Below, in pieces: positions 52,852 through 63,780 of a stretch of 64,000 nucleotides of DNA. The DNA is from Bemisia tabaci (Eukaryota; Arthropoda; Insecta; Hemiptera; Aleyrodidae), in assembly GCF_918797505.1 (NCBI RefSeq), contig NC_092793.1, forward strand, positions 68,939,660 through 69,003,659, read 5' to 3'. Every line of letters begins with the position of its first letter. Positions within the stretch are counted from its first letter, which is position 1. The notes beneath the pieces are model-generated. The model was not told the DNA's origin. It was given only the letters and a program-made list of their open reading frames with translations, and made no database searches. Made by a program: the position numbers and the translations under genes.

Positions 52852-53824
52852 ATGCACTTTCTTCGGCACTGCCCGTATGGGGCCCGTAAGGGCAAGTCTT
52901 GATGAATTGATACTGATCTTCGGCATCACAGAAATCCTGTTTTTCATCAAGTTTTTCATTTAACCGCTTCCTATAGAGATCCTTGACACTTTGGTGGTGC
53001 AGACTATCGATGTTATACCTTACTGGCTGGACCTTCTCTCCCTGTTGCTGCTGCTGCTGTTGAGGCACGCTATGTGGGAAACTTTTAACAGGAAAAGCTA
53101 TTTCTACTTTGAGGAAATGATGGTCACTGCCACAAGATAACCCTCGGCACACCTTCACCTGTTGAACCTTTATCTTCGTTGTTTGGTTTGTTATCGCATA
53201 ATCGATGATGGATCTTAAGTCTCGAGTACGTTGAACCCACGTATACTTATGAATATCCCGATGTTGAAAGAATCCGTTTAAGATTTTTAACTCGTTTTGC
53301 TCACAGACTTCGATGATGCGGTTCCCGTTGTCATTGACCACATCTTCACCGAATGGACCAACGACCTTGCAACCAATCCGGTGTCCTGTTCTTCCATTCA
53401 AATCGCCTAAGACGATAACTTCCCTTGAGGTTCCAACTTTTAAGATTTCATCGTTCAGGAGCTCAAAGAACTGGTCTTTAGCTGCCACTGGCGCATCATC
53501 GTTGATACCATACACTCCAAGGAGGGCTATCTTATGACCATACACAGTAACGTTCATTTTGACGATTCGTTCGTTGATCGGTTCCCAAGAAGTTATGCAC
53601 TTACGTAAGTCATTCCGAACCAAAATCGCCACTCCTTGCTGGGCCCGCTGATCTTTGCTTACGCCGCTAAAGAACATATCATAGCATCCCAAACTTTCAG
53701 AGCCATATCCTTTTTTTTTCGTTTCTGTAATTACTGCTATGTTAACGTTATTATTTTTAATCTCCGAAACAACCTCCATCAGTTTATTGGAAATGCCTTG
53801 GACATTCCACGTCCCAAATACCAT
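52838..53824 (-). CDS. RTE retrotransposon: AP endonuclease half of ORF2 (inverted)
   Basis: The 328-codon frame encodes an exonuclease-endonuclease-phosphatase fold nuclease that nicks target DNA for retrotransposition. Catalytic residues are present: N7 in TWNV, E34 in ITETKK, D141/N143 in GDLNGRTG, D208 in IIDYA, and S233/D234/H235 in SDHHF. A polyglutamine stretch of seven residues (about 256-262) follows the nuclease domain. The frame does not run on into the reverse transcriptase as in an intact element: at 52864 it crosses the insertion boundary, so the last eight or so codons are target-flank DNA. The start ATG lies shortly after a 5' leader (53825 to about 54161) that also holds a 73-codon frame at 53929-54150. 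Confidence 0.9.
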   Translation of the reverse strand: MVFGTWNVQGISNKLMEVVSEIKNNNVNIAVITETKKKGYGSESLGCYDMFFSGVSKDQRAQQGVAILVRNDLRKCITSWEPINERIVKMNVTVYGHKIALLGVYGINDDAPVAAKDQFFELLNDEILKVGTSREVIVLGDLNGRTGHRIGCKVVGPFGEDVVNDNGNRIIEVCEQNELKILNGFFQHRDIHKYTWVQRTRDLRSIIDYAITNQTTKIKVQQVKVCRGLSCGSDHHFLKVEIAFPVKSFPHSVPQQQQQQQGEKVQPVRYNIDSLHHQSVKDLYRKRLNEKLDEKQDFCDAEDQYQFIKTCPYGPHTGSAEESASKLK

Positions 53825-53928
53825 TGTCCTTTTGCGTAATTTTTGTCGAAATATCCGTTTAATCCGTTGTTCACCGAGGCATAAATTAGGTCGTTTAACA
53901 TTGCGTAGGTTTTACGGGTATCGGGGAG

Positions 53929-54150
53929 TTAGCCCGATGACACAACCCCCAACCTGGAGGACCAGCGTTTGAATTCGGAGTACGCTCTCGTAGATTGGCT
54001 GCCTTCACTACGGCTAAGAGCCCAATCAGCCCCTTCCATGGGTGGTTCATACGCCTTGAAGCCGGTGACCATGTCCATGGCCCCTTTGAGGCAGGGGTTA
54101 CCAGCTGGGGTCCGCAGGATTGCTAACCCTGTGACACTACAGTCCCCCAT
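53929..54150 (-). CDS. small leader ORF of the RTE element
   Basis: This is a 73-codon frame just upstream of the endonuclease, in the 5' leader of the inverted part. It is Gly/Ser/Arg-rich with no recognised domain. Some RTE elements carry a short poorly conserved first ORF in this position, so it could be that, or chance. There is no independent evidence of translation. Confidence 0.3.
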   Translation of the reverse strand: MGDCSVTGLAILRTPAGNPCLKGAMDMVTGFKAYEPPMEGADWALSRSEGSQSTRAYSEFKRWSSRLGVVSSG

Positions 54151-54200
54151 ACGGGCAGTGCTATAGAGGGCAGTGCTATAGAGTATAGTGCTATAGTTCG
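54145..54200. repeat. inversion junction of the RTE element with filler repeats
   Basis: The 17-mer CCCCATACGGGCAGTGC at 54145-54161 is the exact reverse complement of 52866-52882, next to the left end of the insertion. It is followed by two exact and one degenerate copy of GGGCAGTGCTATAGA up to about 54196. These lie exactly where the inverted and direct halves meet and look like templated filler made during insertion. Confidence 0.8.
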
Positions 54201-54218
54201 GCTAGAGAGGCCCTTGGA

Positions 54219-56126
54219 GTGCGCGAAAAGATCACCACTGAATGCAAACCTTACTGGTGGGACAAAGAGATTGAGGAAGAGATCGATGCAAAGAGGCGAA
54301 AGTACCACTCCTTCCTTCACTCCAAGAGTGATGAGGACAAAATTGCTTACAAACATGCGCAAGCAAAGGTACGAAGACTCATTACGAAAAAGAAAAACGA
54401 GTCCTGGGAAAAAAACTGTTCCAGAATTAACACGTACCTGGGAGGAAGGAGGAGTGCGGAAAGCTGGAAATTGCTAAAAGGCTTGCGAAGGAACATGAAG
54501 AAGGATATTATATCTCCGATTACAATCAACCAACTAGAGGACCATTTTAAAGTATTATTGACGGAAGGGCGACCCGAGTTTCAAGATAGCGCTCCAGAAT
54601 GTAACGAAGAAACACAGTCCCTTGAGGTTAAACTCGAGGAAGTTGTGAAGGCAATCAAGGAATTAAAGAATGTTAAAGCTCCAGGGGCTGGAGATATACC
54701 ATCACAGTTGATGAAATGCGGAACGGGAAAGTTATTTCAGCTTCTAAGGGACTTGTTTGATCGTTGCATTAAGGGCGAGGAAGTACCGAAAGAGTGGAAA
54801 GAATCCTGGATTTCAGCTAAGCACAAAAAAGGAAAGAAGGATGACTGCGAAAACTACAGGGGGCTATCTGTCGTAGGGACAGTTAGTAAAATTTACGGGA
54901 AAGTTTTAAAAGCTAAAATCGAAGAAGAGTGGGCTCCATATGAAGCAGAGGAGCAAGCAGGATTCAGGGCCGGTAGGTCAACTGTCGACCATTTATTCTG
55001 TATCACACAACTGGTTGAGAAAAAAATGGCCGTAGGACAGGAGCTCCATCTAGTTTTCGTTGATCTTCAGAAAGCGTATGATAGCGTTCCACTAGTGAAA
55101 CTCTGGGAAGCCCTGAAAAAATCGAATTTTAGTGATGGACTTGTGAATGCGATTAAGAAATATTACTGTGGAAGTTTTACTAGAATTAAATGTCAAGGGA
55201 GGTTATCTGGTGGTTTTTATGTTTCTAAAGGTTTAAAACAAGGATGTTGTCTGTCACCTACTTTATTTAAGATCTTTCTAGAACACGTTTTAAAAGAGTG
55301 GAAAAAGAAGTGCTCTGGCATGGGCGTTCCCCTAAATGATACGGACACATTGTATACTCTATGTTTTGCTGATGACCAGGTGGTGATCGCGCAGGATGCG
55401 GATGACGCTGAATATATGACTCGGAAATTAGTGCTAGAATATCGAAGGTGGGGCCTAGAGGTCAGTGTCAAGAAAACGGAAAAGTTGACGATTGGAGGGG
55501 ATCAGCAAGACATAGAGCTGGAAGATGGACAGTGTATTAAAAGCTGCGAGCATTACAAATATTTAGGAGTTCGAGTATCCCAGGATGGAAAGATGGACCA
55601 AGCCATAAAAGATCGAAACCTGCAGGGAAGGAAAGCTATTGCTATGTTAAATAGGATTCTTTGGGATCAAAGTATCTCTAAAGAAAAAAAGAGAATGATT
55701 TATAACACCATAATCAAAAGCATTCTGACCTACGGCAGTGAAGTGTGGCCCATGAAAGAGCGTACCAAAAAGATTCTTAAGGCAACTGAGATGGATTTCT
55801 GGCGAAGATCAGCCGGAATCTCGAGGAGAGATCACGTAAGGAACGAAAGAGTCCGTGAGATCATGAACGCCGAGCAGAACATCGTGCACGAAATTATGAC
55901 CAAACAGCTTGTCTGGTATGGTCATGTTCAACGAATGGCGGATGATAGGTTGCCTAAGAAGGTGCTAGATTGGGTTCCTCCTGGGAGAAGACGTAGGGGA
56001 CGCCCAGCAAAATCGTGGATTGGTGGCATTCAAGATGAGATTACAAGATGCCATCTACCAGATGACCTCTGGATCGATAGGCAAGGATGGCGATTAGGTG
56101 TCGCAGAGCGCCCGAGCGCGCTGTAA
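54219..56126 (+). CDS. RTE retrotransposon: reverse transcriptase half of ORF2
   Basis: The open frame of about 635 codons encodes the reverse transcriptase that copies the element RNA at the nicked target. Visible motifs are KAPGAGDIP, ENYRGLSVVGTVSKIY, QAGFRAGRST, VFVDLQKAYDSV (first catalytic Asp), KGLKQGCCLSP, and FADDQ (nucleotides 55364-55378, catalytic Asp pair). The C-terminal region (VWYGHVQRM, PPGRRRRGRPAKSW) is typical of RTE/BovB-related proteins in arthropods. The nominal start is a GTG and is not a real initiation site: the frame is the downstream half of one ORF whose upstream half is the inverted endonuclease. An in-frame TAG at 54186-54188 lies in the filler DNA of the junction. 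No internal stop or frameshift is seen. Confidence 0.93.
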   Translation: MREKITTECKPYWWDKEIEEEIDAKRRKYHSFLHSKSDEDKIAYKHAQAKVRRLITKKKNESWEKNCSRINTYLGGRRSAESWKLLKGLRRNMKKDIISPITINQLEDHFKVLLTEGRPEFQDSAPECNEETQSLEVKLEEVVKAIKELKNVKAPGAGDIPSQLMKCGTGKLFQLLRDLFDRCIKGEEVPKEWKESWISAKHKKGKKDDCENYRGLSVVGTVSKIYGKVLKAKIEEEWAPYEAEEQAGFRAGRSTVDHLFCITQLVEKKMAVGQELHLVFVDLQKAYDSVPLVKLWEALKKSNFSDGLVNAIKKYYCGSFTRIKCQGRLSGGFYVSKGLKQGCCLSPTLFKIFLEHVLKEWKKKCSGMGVPLNDTDTLYTLCFADDQVVIAQDADDAEYMTRKLVLEYRRWGLEVSVKKTEKLTIGGDQQDIELEDGQCIKSCEHYKYLGVRVSQDGKMDQAIKDRNLQGRKAIAMLNRILWDQSISKEKKRMIYNTIIKSILTYGSEVWPMKERTKKILKATEMDFWRRSAGISRRDHVRNERVREIMNAEQNIVHEIMTKQLVWYGHVQRMADDRLPKKVLDWVPPGRRRRGRPAKSWIGGIQDEITRCHLPDDLWIDRQGWRLGVAERPSAL

Positions 56127-56156
56127 AGCGACTGTAATGTATGTATGCACTTTCTT

Positions 56157-59100
56157 GAGGACCCCTAGTATTTAAAACTCTCCATTGAATGTTAAATTTT
56201 TATTAATTGTTCAAAATAATTGTGAAAGAACTGTTCAAGTGAAAATCATAAATTTTTCAGGTTGCTCATTCGGATGGTTATACAGGCAAAAGTCAAAACT
56301 ACATTGCAGTGTTTCAAAATATCATTTTCTATTTTAATTTTTTGGAAGGAAATCGATCAATATTGTCCTTAAACATTTTGTAGGAATAACCTTCAGGAGA
56401 GCAAGAAAAATTGCAACAATTTTTGAATGCAAATATTGGTAGGTTTCCTTTCAAAAAGTTTAAAAAACGAGAAAAAACACTGCAATGTAGACGTAACCGT
56501 ATTTCATGGTCTTCCATATAAAAGTTCCTGCGATACTTAAGAATCTTTTAGAGAAATCTAGAATTATAAAAAGTAACTATCACTCATCAAAGTGGTTTGA
56601 AGTGGTTCAATCTTTAAACCTACGTCTGAGATACCAGCATAAATTATGTTTATAGCTGTTTACTCCCTCTTCATCCCCCCTTTGATTAAGGTAGAAGAAT
56701 TACTTTGATTCAATTAAACTCGGGGATGACTGAAAAAATTAACAAGAATGATTTAAAAAAATGTTGGTTTAATGGAAAAAGAAAATAGGAAACAAAGATG
56801 AAAAAATGACTGGAACACAACAAACATTTCAACAAATAAAAAAATATAAAGGACTACTTGTCAAAACTTAACACTCAAGATAAAATAAATACATTCACAA
56901 TTCTAAAATGTACATAATTTCACAAGTCAAAAGTCTTAAAAATTTGAAAAATTTAATTCCGACATAAAACTCTACCTACTTCATGATTCTACTGAATATA
57001 CAAATATTGTACGCTAGAACAGTTCAACATCTACACATTAAATAGAGTTAATTTTTTTTTAAAAAAACGAATATATTACAGTTTTTCCTCTTTCAGGCTT
57101 GTGCAAATTATTCAGCCCTAAGAGGATACGGCATCGTTGTCTGAGAGGCCGTCGACAACTGAAGCATTAACTAATTTCCTTGCTCGCATAAATTTTTGAA
57201 TGGAAGAAAAATGAATCAAAAGAGAATGATATGAGTTAGGAGAACAACTTAAGATTATATCTATCAAGAAAATCAATTGAAAATGCATGGAGGGATTGAT
57301 AGACACGCATGTAAGTTTTTCTTCTTTTTAGGAAAAAAAAATATCTGCATGGTAAATAATGATAATAATAATTAAAAATATAAATAAAAAAATTAAAAAA
57401 AAAATTGTACAACTAATAAGATAGTGCACCTCAGTCTTTTGCTATTTCTCTTACAGAGACCAATCGACGGATTCAAATTTTTTTATTTCCACTGACTTAG
57501 AGTAGTGGAAGGGTGAAATTAAATTCCTATTCCTTAATTGGGCAATCCAGACTGTTTGAACGACGTTAATGCCGCTACAATAGACAGCCAGATATATAAT
57601 TCTTCAAAAAAGGCAAGAATCACTTTGTAATTCTTCAAAAGTAACAAGTGATCCCATACTATGTGTATTTTTCTTAAAAAATGACAAAGAGGAATTTCAA
57701 ATGGGGAGCAACTGATACTAGTTATTCTGTATAAAAACTAAACACTCTGTCTCCATTTTCATTTTCCCTTCTAAAATACTGAGGTTTAGTTCATTGAGAG
57801 CACTTTTTGGGTTTGAAGTATTGATCATTTTCAGAGATAGATAATATTGACGAAATGAAAGAGAAGGGAAAGCAGAGCATTGCATTTCAATAAAAATCTA
57901 CATGAGGAATCAAGAAGACACATTCAATAGGGAGGAGGTAATGCAGATGTTTTTATCCTTGAGGCTGGTTTTCATCCAAAAATGGAATATTACCAGTGCT
58001 TTAGAGTAACTAACATGAACTGAATGGAAAAAAGAGATTTTTCTTTCTTAAATTTATAACTAAATGCTTCAAATGATGAAAAAAAACGATAGATAAAACA
58101 AGATACGTAATTAATGAGTTTCATTTTAAATAATAACCTTTTAGTCACAAAATAACTTTATCGTTCTAGCAGTTTTCATTTGGAAATGTCTTGATATGGA
58201 TACTCTTTTTGCTTTAATGGTTTCTTAAAATATTACTAAAGTATATGCTTACTCCGAATAATCTGAAATATTGCTAGACTAAAAAAATACCTACTTAAAC
58301 AGTTATTTCTACTAATAATCGACAGCTAATGAGGTACAACTAAAAAATGTTATTACAAAATAACTACGGCTAGGATCGATGGCTTTGATATCACAGTATA
58401 ATGACTTCATTTCATAGCTGATGACAATAAAGTGTGGACAAATCTTTTTGAGATGCAATGGAACAGTAATAAGACTGGAAAACATGTATTTCTGTCGGAT
58501 ATTTCCCAATAAAAAATTGATAGAGATGTTCACAATGCAATGTCTTGAGAGGTTTCTACCTCAGTCAAGAAAATAATTAAGAGGAAAATAGTGAAAATAT
58601 GTAACTCAGTTGAAAGTATAATCAATCTGTAATAAAATTAAAAAGCAGACAGACATTTTTTTGCATGAATGCATGTACATGTAGTTTTCTGGTAAACTTT
58701 GAAGATCACTGAGAAACAGATAAAAACTTTCATGAAATGGTGATAGCATATCCATGGTTAACCATAAAAATCATGTGGATACATCGATTCCTGCCGGTGT
58801 TTTAGAATATCCGCTCTTACTTTACTTCTTTCAAGGGAAATAAGATGACTAAATTGCTTGACACTTTCAAAGAATTTCCTTGAAACATAGAAGACTCATG
58901 GAAATTTTGATGATATTACGTCGACTGGTGTTTAGATTAAGATTTGAAGAATGACAGAGAGACCGTAATGTGAAAGTCAAGATGTATGGATTTTGGGTTC
59001 ATCAATAGATATGCAATTCAATGAGACAGGCGGAAATCTGCTTTTCAATTTTCACAAATATTGCCTGTTCATATTTCAATTCTCGGTACAGGAAATGAAA

Positions 59101-60685
59101 CATAAGTTGCAAATTTCACAGCATGATTATAGTCGAAAAAAGAGGATGACAGTAGTAATCATATTAACCTTCGTGATGTTTCCTCTTTGAAACAATTATG
59201 ATTTGAAATCGACAGACTGTATGCGATTAAATTCAAGATAATTACATGAACAAAAATCAGATGTTCAATTAAAAAGGCTGATGTAAAATTCAGCAAGAGA
59301 TACATGGTTGAGATGAGAGGGAAGGACAGTGGGTTGTTTGGAGAGCTATTCATAATTTACACATAAAAAACATTTCCATATTACACCATTAAAACCTACT
59401 TTATTGTCCTTCTTTTTTTAAAAATCTGAGGGGCATAAGCAAAAAATCATAAAACAGGTGATTAGCTAAATAGTTGATCTTACAAGAATGTTTGCACATG
59501 TACTATGAAAAATGTCAAACAAGGGACTGATGTACGAGGTAGCATGCTCCATTCAGATGGAATCATTTCCAAGGTTGAAGACTCAATACTTTTTTTTTCC
59601 ATACTATCACTCAAATTAAAATACCTAACGTACCTAGATTGCAGAATGATCTTTCAGTAAATTTCAAGTGATCCAGTAAGTGCTTTAAGTATGTAATTTA
59701 AATAATAACTATTTTACGAGACTCAATCTCCTTACTTTTAAAATTACCTAGACCACTAGTTAAATGCTGAATTTTGAACGAAACTGGCAATATATGCTGC
59801 TTTGAGATGAATTGTAATCTGAACAGGTTTAGAGGGCTTTTTTGAGGCCTCTATATTAGCTGAGTTAAGAAATGTGGTAATGGACCTCCTTGTTTTGTTA
59901 TGTCTTTTAAAAACACAATGCACATGGGATCCAAAGAAAATTAAACACGTACTTAAGTATCAGTTCTTTCTTCTTCGAGTCAAATATTTTAAAATTTCAC
60001 CCATTTGACAATCATTGATGAATAAGAGTTTCTATTTTTAATATTTTCAATAAAACATTGTAATAATGCTTTGGTGCCTGGTGGTAATAATTTCAGGTGA
60101 AGAATTAAATCTTCACACACGCATTTGAACTATTGCTAATTTGCAATGAATTAACTTTGCTAGATAGGTATCAGAAAAAGAATGCCTAAACAGTACCTGA
60201 CTTGATTCAAAAAGGGGGAAAATATTAAAGTCTATACCTAGGTACACCTGATATTTTGATTGATTTTCCAGGTATCAGCAGAATTCTTGGTTTTGCAGTA
60301 CATCAGACACAATTATAGAAACAGTTTACCCTCTGATGGGTTGTGTGAGTTTGCAATGACCAAGGCTAAAAGTAATAATTATTAAAGGGTCAAGGCAAGA
60401 GATGCAAAATTGATAAAATGAAATTTGGTCGCATGCCCAGTGCCGGAAAAATCGATGAAATTTCATGGAAAATATCATGAAATTTCACTTTCATCTCTGA
60501 TTAAAGCACATAATCATCATAGGTACAATTTTTCAAAAAAATTAAAAACTGGAATTGCTCGATCGAGGAGGAAATGAGAAGACAGCCTTTGAATCTTTCC
60601 ACTTTAGTTCGTCCTGAAAGAGTTGTCAGTCAATGAAAAAGTAAATCTGTTTCTCAGTTTTCATGAACTGAGGTTATTGAATCTC
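56157..60685. other. AT-rich DNA left of the ZDHHC1/11 gene
   Basis: It includes the likely 3' UTR of the DHHC gene. The nearest AATAAA in gene direction that I noticed is at 59400-59405, which would make a 3' UTR of about 1.3 kb. Frames are short and nothing else is recognised. Confidence 0.4.
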
Positions 60686-62485
60686 TTACGCTGGAAATGA
60701 GTTACTTGGCAGGGTTTTGAGAAGACGATCTTTTAATTGAGGAGTGGAAGGATTGGAAAGACCTGACTCGTGGATTGGAGACAGACTAGGAGACTTTGTT
60801 GGGCGGCATTGGGAATTGACTTTTTTCCGCAATTGTTTTCTTGCAGGATTTAAAGGTCTTTTGATTTGGGGGGTTTGAACAAAGGCAAGAACATCACCCA
60901 GTTCTTTCAAAGATACACTTTGAATTTGTCTCCTGGCTGGTGGAGGTAACGTTGGAAGTGGAGTGGATAGTCTATCTTTTGGTTTCCACAATATATCATC
61001 AGACGAACTTGTTTTCATCATGTTTCGTGGTATGGAGGGCTTAATTTGATTATTGCGAAAAGAGGGTGAGGATAAAACAACTGAGTCATTATTGTAACAA
61101 AATTTTGGTAACAATTTTATGTAGACACGCTTTTGCACTCCTCTTTGGCGTTTCAAAAATTTTAACTGATTTTTATTATAATTGCTCGTGCGGCGATGGC
61201 GGCTGATCACTTTACAGTACCTGCATCCTTGACAGGTTTTTTGAAAAGAATTTTTCCTACTTGTGCTGATATTTGGTGATGCAAGAAACATTCGTTTAAC
61301 AGGTGGTTTTGAAGCTGCTTTGACAAAATTTTCACTTTCACTACTATTGTAAATGGTGTCAATACTCTCGACGGAGAATTCTTTATCAAAAGTTCCTTTG
61401 TTACTCATGGAGGAAGTTGAGCTTGTGCGTCTATATTTCCCATTCTCGACATCAACCCCTGTGTTTCCCTCATTATTTCTTAATTTTTTACAGTTAAGGG
61501 GGTTTGAAATGTAGCTAGGACAATTTAGTCTTGATTTGCTTTTGTGCCAGAAAGCAGAGGTTGACTTATCAGAATTATTGATTGAAGGCTGTAAACTAGT
61601 AAGTGTATGAGCACTCTCGGAATTTGGAGGGGCAGTAGTTTTGGTTGACAACTGCCGGTAATTGCGAATGTACTCATATGTTGTAACTTTCAGGAAGGCT
61701 ATATAAATATGAAAGAGGCACAAATGTGACAAGAGTCCTGCGGATACAGCTGCCAGAATACATAGTCCTACGATAACTATTAAAAATAAATTATCATCGA
61801 TGGGTAAAGGTTTCTGAAAATATGCTGATGTGTTGAGTGTGGTGTTGAAAATTGATTGTTCGGTCCATGCACTCAGCCAGGCAGGATCAACATTGTAAAA
61901 AATTAATTCGAGTATTGAAAGAAAACCAATTGCAAGAGTGGCCAGGACAGCAGAGACAACACATACGATGAATGCTGTGTAATTCCTGCCACCAATGCAG
62001 TGGTTTAACCATTTGCAGTGGTGGTCAAATCTCTCAACGCATTTGTTGCAAATAGCGCAGTGTTTGGTGCGTGGACTAGACACTTTAATATTACATAAAT
62101 GACAGCGTCCATTTTCAATCACATGAGCATGTTTTGAACGGTCAAATTCTGGTACAGCTTTTGAGCGTGGGTTAATTAAACGTAGTTGCCGATCAGCAGG
62201 ATCAAGCAACAGGGCAGTTAAATGAGAGACAATGTGAACAGCAAACAAACACCCTAGGAGGGCCATGTTGAAAGGTTGCAAACTTGGGCCTAGGGAAGGT
62301 ATCAGGACAAAAAAAGATCCAAAACCAAAGAGGAAAAGAGCAACCCATCCTCCAACTTGTTGCGGGTGCAGCGGAAATTGGAGTCCATGCACTCTTCGCC
62401 ATTTCCTGTGCTCAATGGGGCTCAGACCATGTTGAAAAGAACAGCAACTCCGTTTGGATGAGCTATCTTCATTTGATGATGTCAT
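60686..62485 (-). CDS. palmitoyltransferase, ZDHHC1/11 type
   Basis: This enzyme transfers palmitate from CoA to cysteines of target proteins, in ER/Golgi membranes for this subfamily. The 599-aa reading frame is a single exon. It has two N-terminal membrane segments (about 45-63 and 72-93), then the cysteine-rich domain (128-170) with its zinc-binding Cys/His residues and the catalytic DHHC (154-157, C157), then two more membrane segments (about 171-193 and 232-262), and the TTxE motif as TTYE (268-271). HPQQVGGWVALF near the start, the DPAD motif (95-98) and AHVIENGRCHLCN before the domain match ZDHHC1/11 rather than other DHHC enzymes. The cytosolic tail of about 320 residues is Ser/Lys/Arg-rich, low in complexity and has no recognised domain; human ZDHHC1 is shorter (about 485 aa). 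The start is the first ATG of the frame, and N-terminal family motifs follow it. The lack of introns contrasts with the other two genes; a 5' UTR intron remains possible. Confidence 0.93.
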   Translation of the reverse strand: MTSSNEDSSSKRSCCSFQHGLSPIEHRKWRRVHGLQFPLHPQQVGGWVALFLFGFGSFFVLIPSLGPSLQPFNMALLGCLFAVHIVSHLTALLLDPADRQLRLINPRSKAVPEFDRSKHAHVIENGRCHLCNIKVSSPRTKHCAICNKCVERFDHHCKWLNHCIGGRNYTAFIVCVVSAVLATLAIGFLSILELIFYNVDPAWLSAWTEQSIFNTTLNTSAYFQKPLPIDDNLFLIVIVGLCILAAVSAGLLSHLCLFHIYIAFLKVTTYEYIRNYRQLSTKTTAPPNSESAHTLTSLQPSINNSDKSTSAFWHKSKSRLNCPSYISNPLNCKKLRNNEGNTGVDVENGKYRRTSSTSSMSNKGTFDKEFSVESIDTIYNSSESENFVKAASKPPVKRMFLASPNISTSRKNSFQKTCQGCRYCKVISRHRRTSNYNKNQLKFLKRQRGVQKRVYIKLLPKFCYNNDSVVLSSPSFRNNQIKPSIPRNMMKTSSSDDILWKPKDRLSTPLPTLPPPARRQIQSVSLKELGDVLAFVQTPQIKRPLNPARKQLRKKVNSQCRPTKSPSLSPIHESGLSNPSTPQLKDRLLKTLPSNSFPA

Positions 62486-62899
62486 CTTGAAAACTTTTGA
62501 ACAGAGAGGCTAAGAGGTGAATTAGACATTGAGCTGCTAAAAACTGTAGGTACACAGCGGAGCAGTTCTGTCCTTTTGAGCGACGCACAAAAAACTCATT
62601 TTAAAAATAGTTTAATCACTAAAAGATCATAAGCTGAGGGACGAAATCAGCAAGGTACACTTGATCTAAATCACTTGATAAAATAGTAGTTTTCGGTCAC
62701 TGTCATCATTTAATTTATTCACCGATCGGAGACAAAAAAATCAACCGGGGCTAATTCAAGATAAATTGAGCTGCACAAAATCGACTGTTTCCATATCAAA
62801 CGTTAAGTATACACAAACTTGTAAGAAAAAATCATGGACGGGGTGAAGACCCTTGATTCACTTTAAAAACTTGAGTTTCTCAGTAAGATCCGTGGAGAC

Positions 62900-63660
62900 T
62901 GGATGAGGGGGCCAAGCGTAGGATAAACAAAGGATGCTTTGGCGACGAGACTAACCTACATCGGCGGAGGGAGTCGAGGAGTTGACAGATAGCGACGGCG
63001 ATTGAGAAACGCGAGCGAAGCGAAGACTACACTCGACGATCCGAGCGTGAAAAAGAGAGAAAACGAAAAGTATTATAATAGGTAAGAGTTGAGTTAATGT
63101 GATATGCTTGAGGAGTGACGATGCGCATCGCTATTGCCGCACCGACGATATAATTAAGTCCGTCCAGATTCCCACCGCACGATAAGAGGAAGGAAGAGCC
63201 TCGGGTTCCGCGAAGAAAACCCGGGAAACGCCGTCGAAAAGGGAGAAAAATTGCGGGCCGACGGAAGGTCGCGACACAGGGGCCCGGGAGCACGATGAGG
63301 AAATTCCGCGAGCCGACACGGAAATAAAGGGATGAAGGGTTTCAACTCGGAATGGATGGAGTCGAGCTATCGATCCGACCCCTTTCAGGAAACCTCAACC
63401 CCTCTTCCTGAATGGTAATGCTCAATCCGAGCTGCCTCCCCCCTCTCCCTTTCCCCCGGGCCTGGCGAACTTCATCCCCGTGAATTCGTCGTTCCCGCTG
63501 AGAGGACTTGCGCGGCAGGCAGCCAATGGGAAGCTCGCGCCTTTTTCGCGCAAATTGATGTTGCCGGTCGCGGCCGCTTGGTGGCGTTGACGGACGCCAT
63601 GGATCCCTAGCGGTGTTCCATGACTTCGCACTGTGGGGAATGTTTTGTAAAAGCCCCCCC
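62900..63660 (-). promoter_or_regulatory. candidate promoter/5' UTR region of the ZDHHC1/11 gene
   Basis: The 400-1100 bp upstream of the ZDHHC start are much richer in G+C and CpG than their surroundings, with many GCGA/CGCG words between about 62940 and 63600. A 5' UTR intron is possible (AG acceptor-like sites lie shortly before the ATG). No TATA box is clear. ORFs read in this GC-rich stretch look like chance. Confidence 0.35.
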
Positions 63661-63742
63661 CCCCCAACACCTCCTACCCTCTTCTTTCCTTTTGAAATTT
63701 TGGATATTCTATAGAAATAGGCAAATTTATTTCGCTTCATTA

Positions 63743-63776
<34 letters not shown>
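63654..63776. repeat. C12 and T30 homopolymer runs
   Basis: C runs over 63654-63665 and T over 63747-63776. The T run, if read on the minus strand, is an A30 and could be the tail of an unrecognised retroposed sequence. The DNA right of it to 64000 is AT-rich with nothing recognised. Confidence 0.7.

Positions 63777-63780
<4 letters not shown>

Larger units (their letters stand above)
52864..56144 (+). mobile_element. RTE-type non-LTR retrotransposon with inverted 5' part
   Basis: The 3.28-kb insertion is bounded by a perfect 12-bp target-site duplication, ATGCACTTTCTT, at 52852-52863 and 56145-56156. The right-hand part (from about 54200 to 56144) runs on the plus strand, encodes the reverse transcriptase and ends only 18 bp after the stop codon in a GTAATGTATGTATG-like tail, typical of RTE elements. 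The left-hand part (52864 to about 54161) runs on the minus strand and carries a 5' leader and the endonuclease. Together they account for nearly the full length of an RTE element (3.2-3.5 kb), but the order is broken by an inversion of the 5' portion, as expected from twin priming. Both halves keep long open frames and the TSD is perfect, so the insertion looks recent. Confidence 0.93.

Noticed and set aside
53313..53972. Plus-strand frames of 65-77 codons
   Set aside because: They are shadows of the minus-strand endonuclease.
55217..55471. 84-codon minus-strand frame
   Set aside because: Shadow of the reverse transcriptase.
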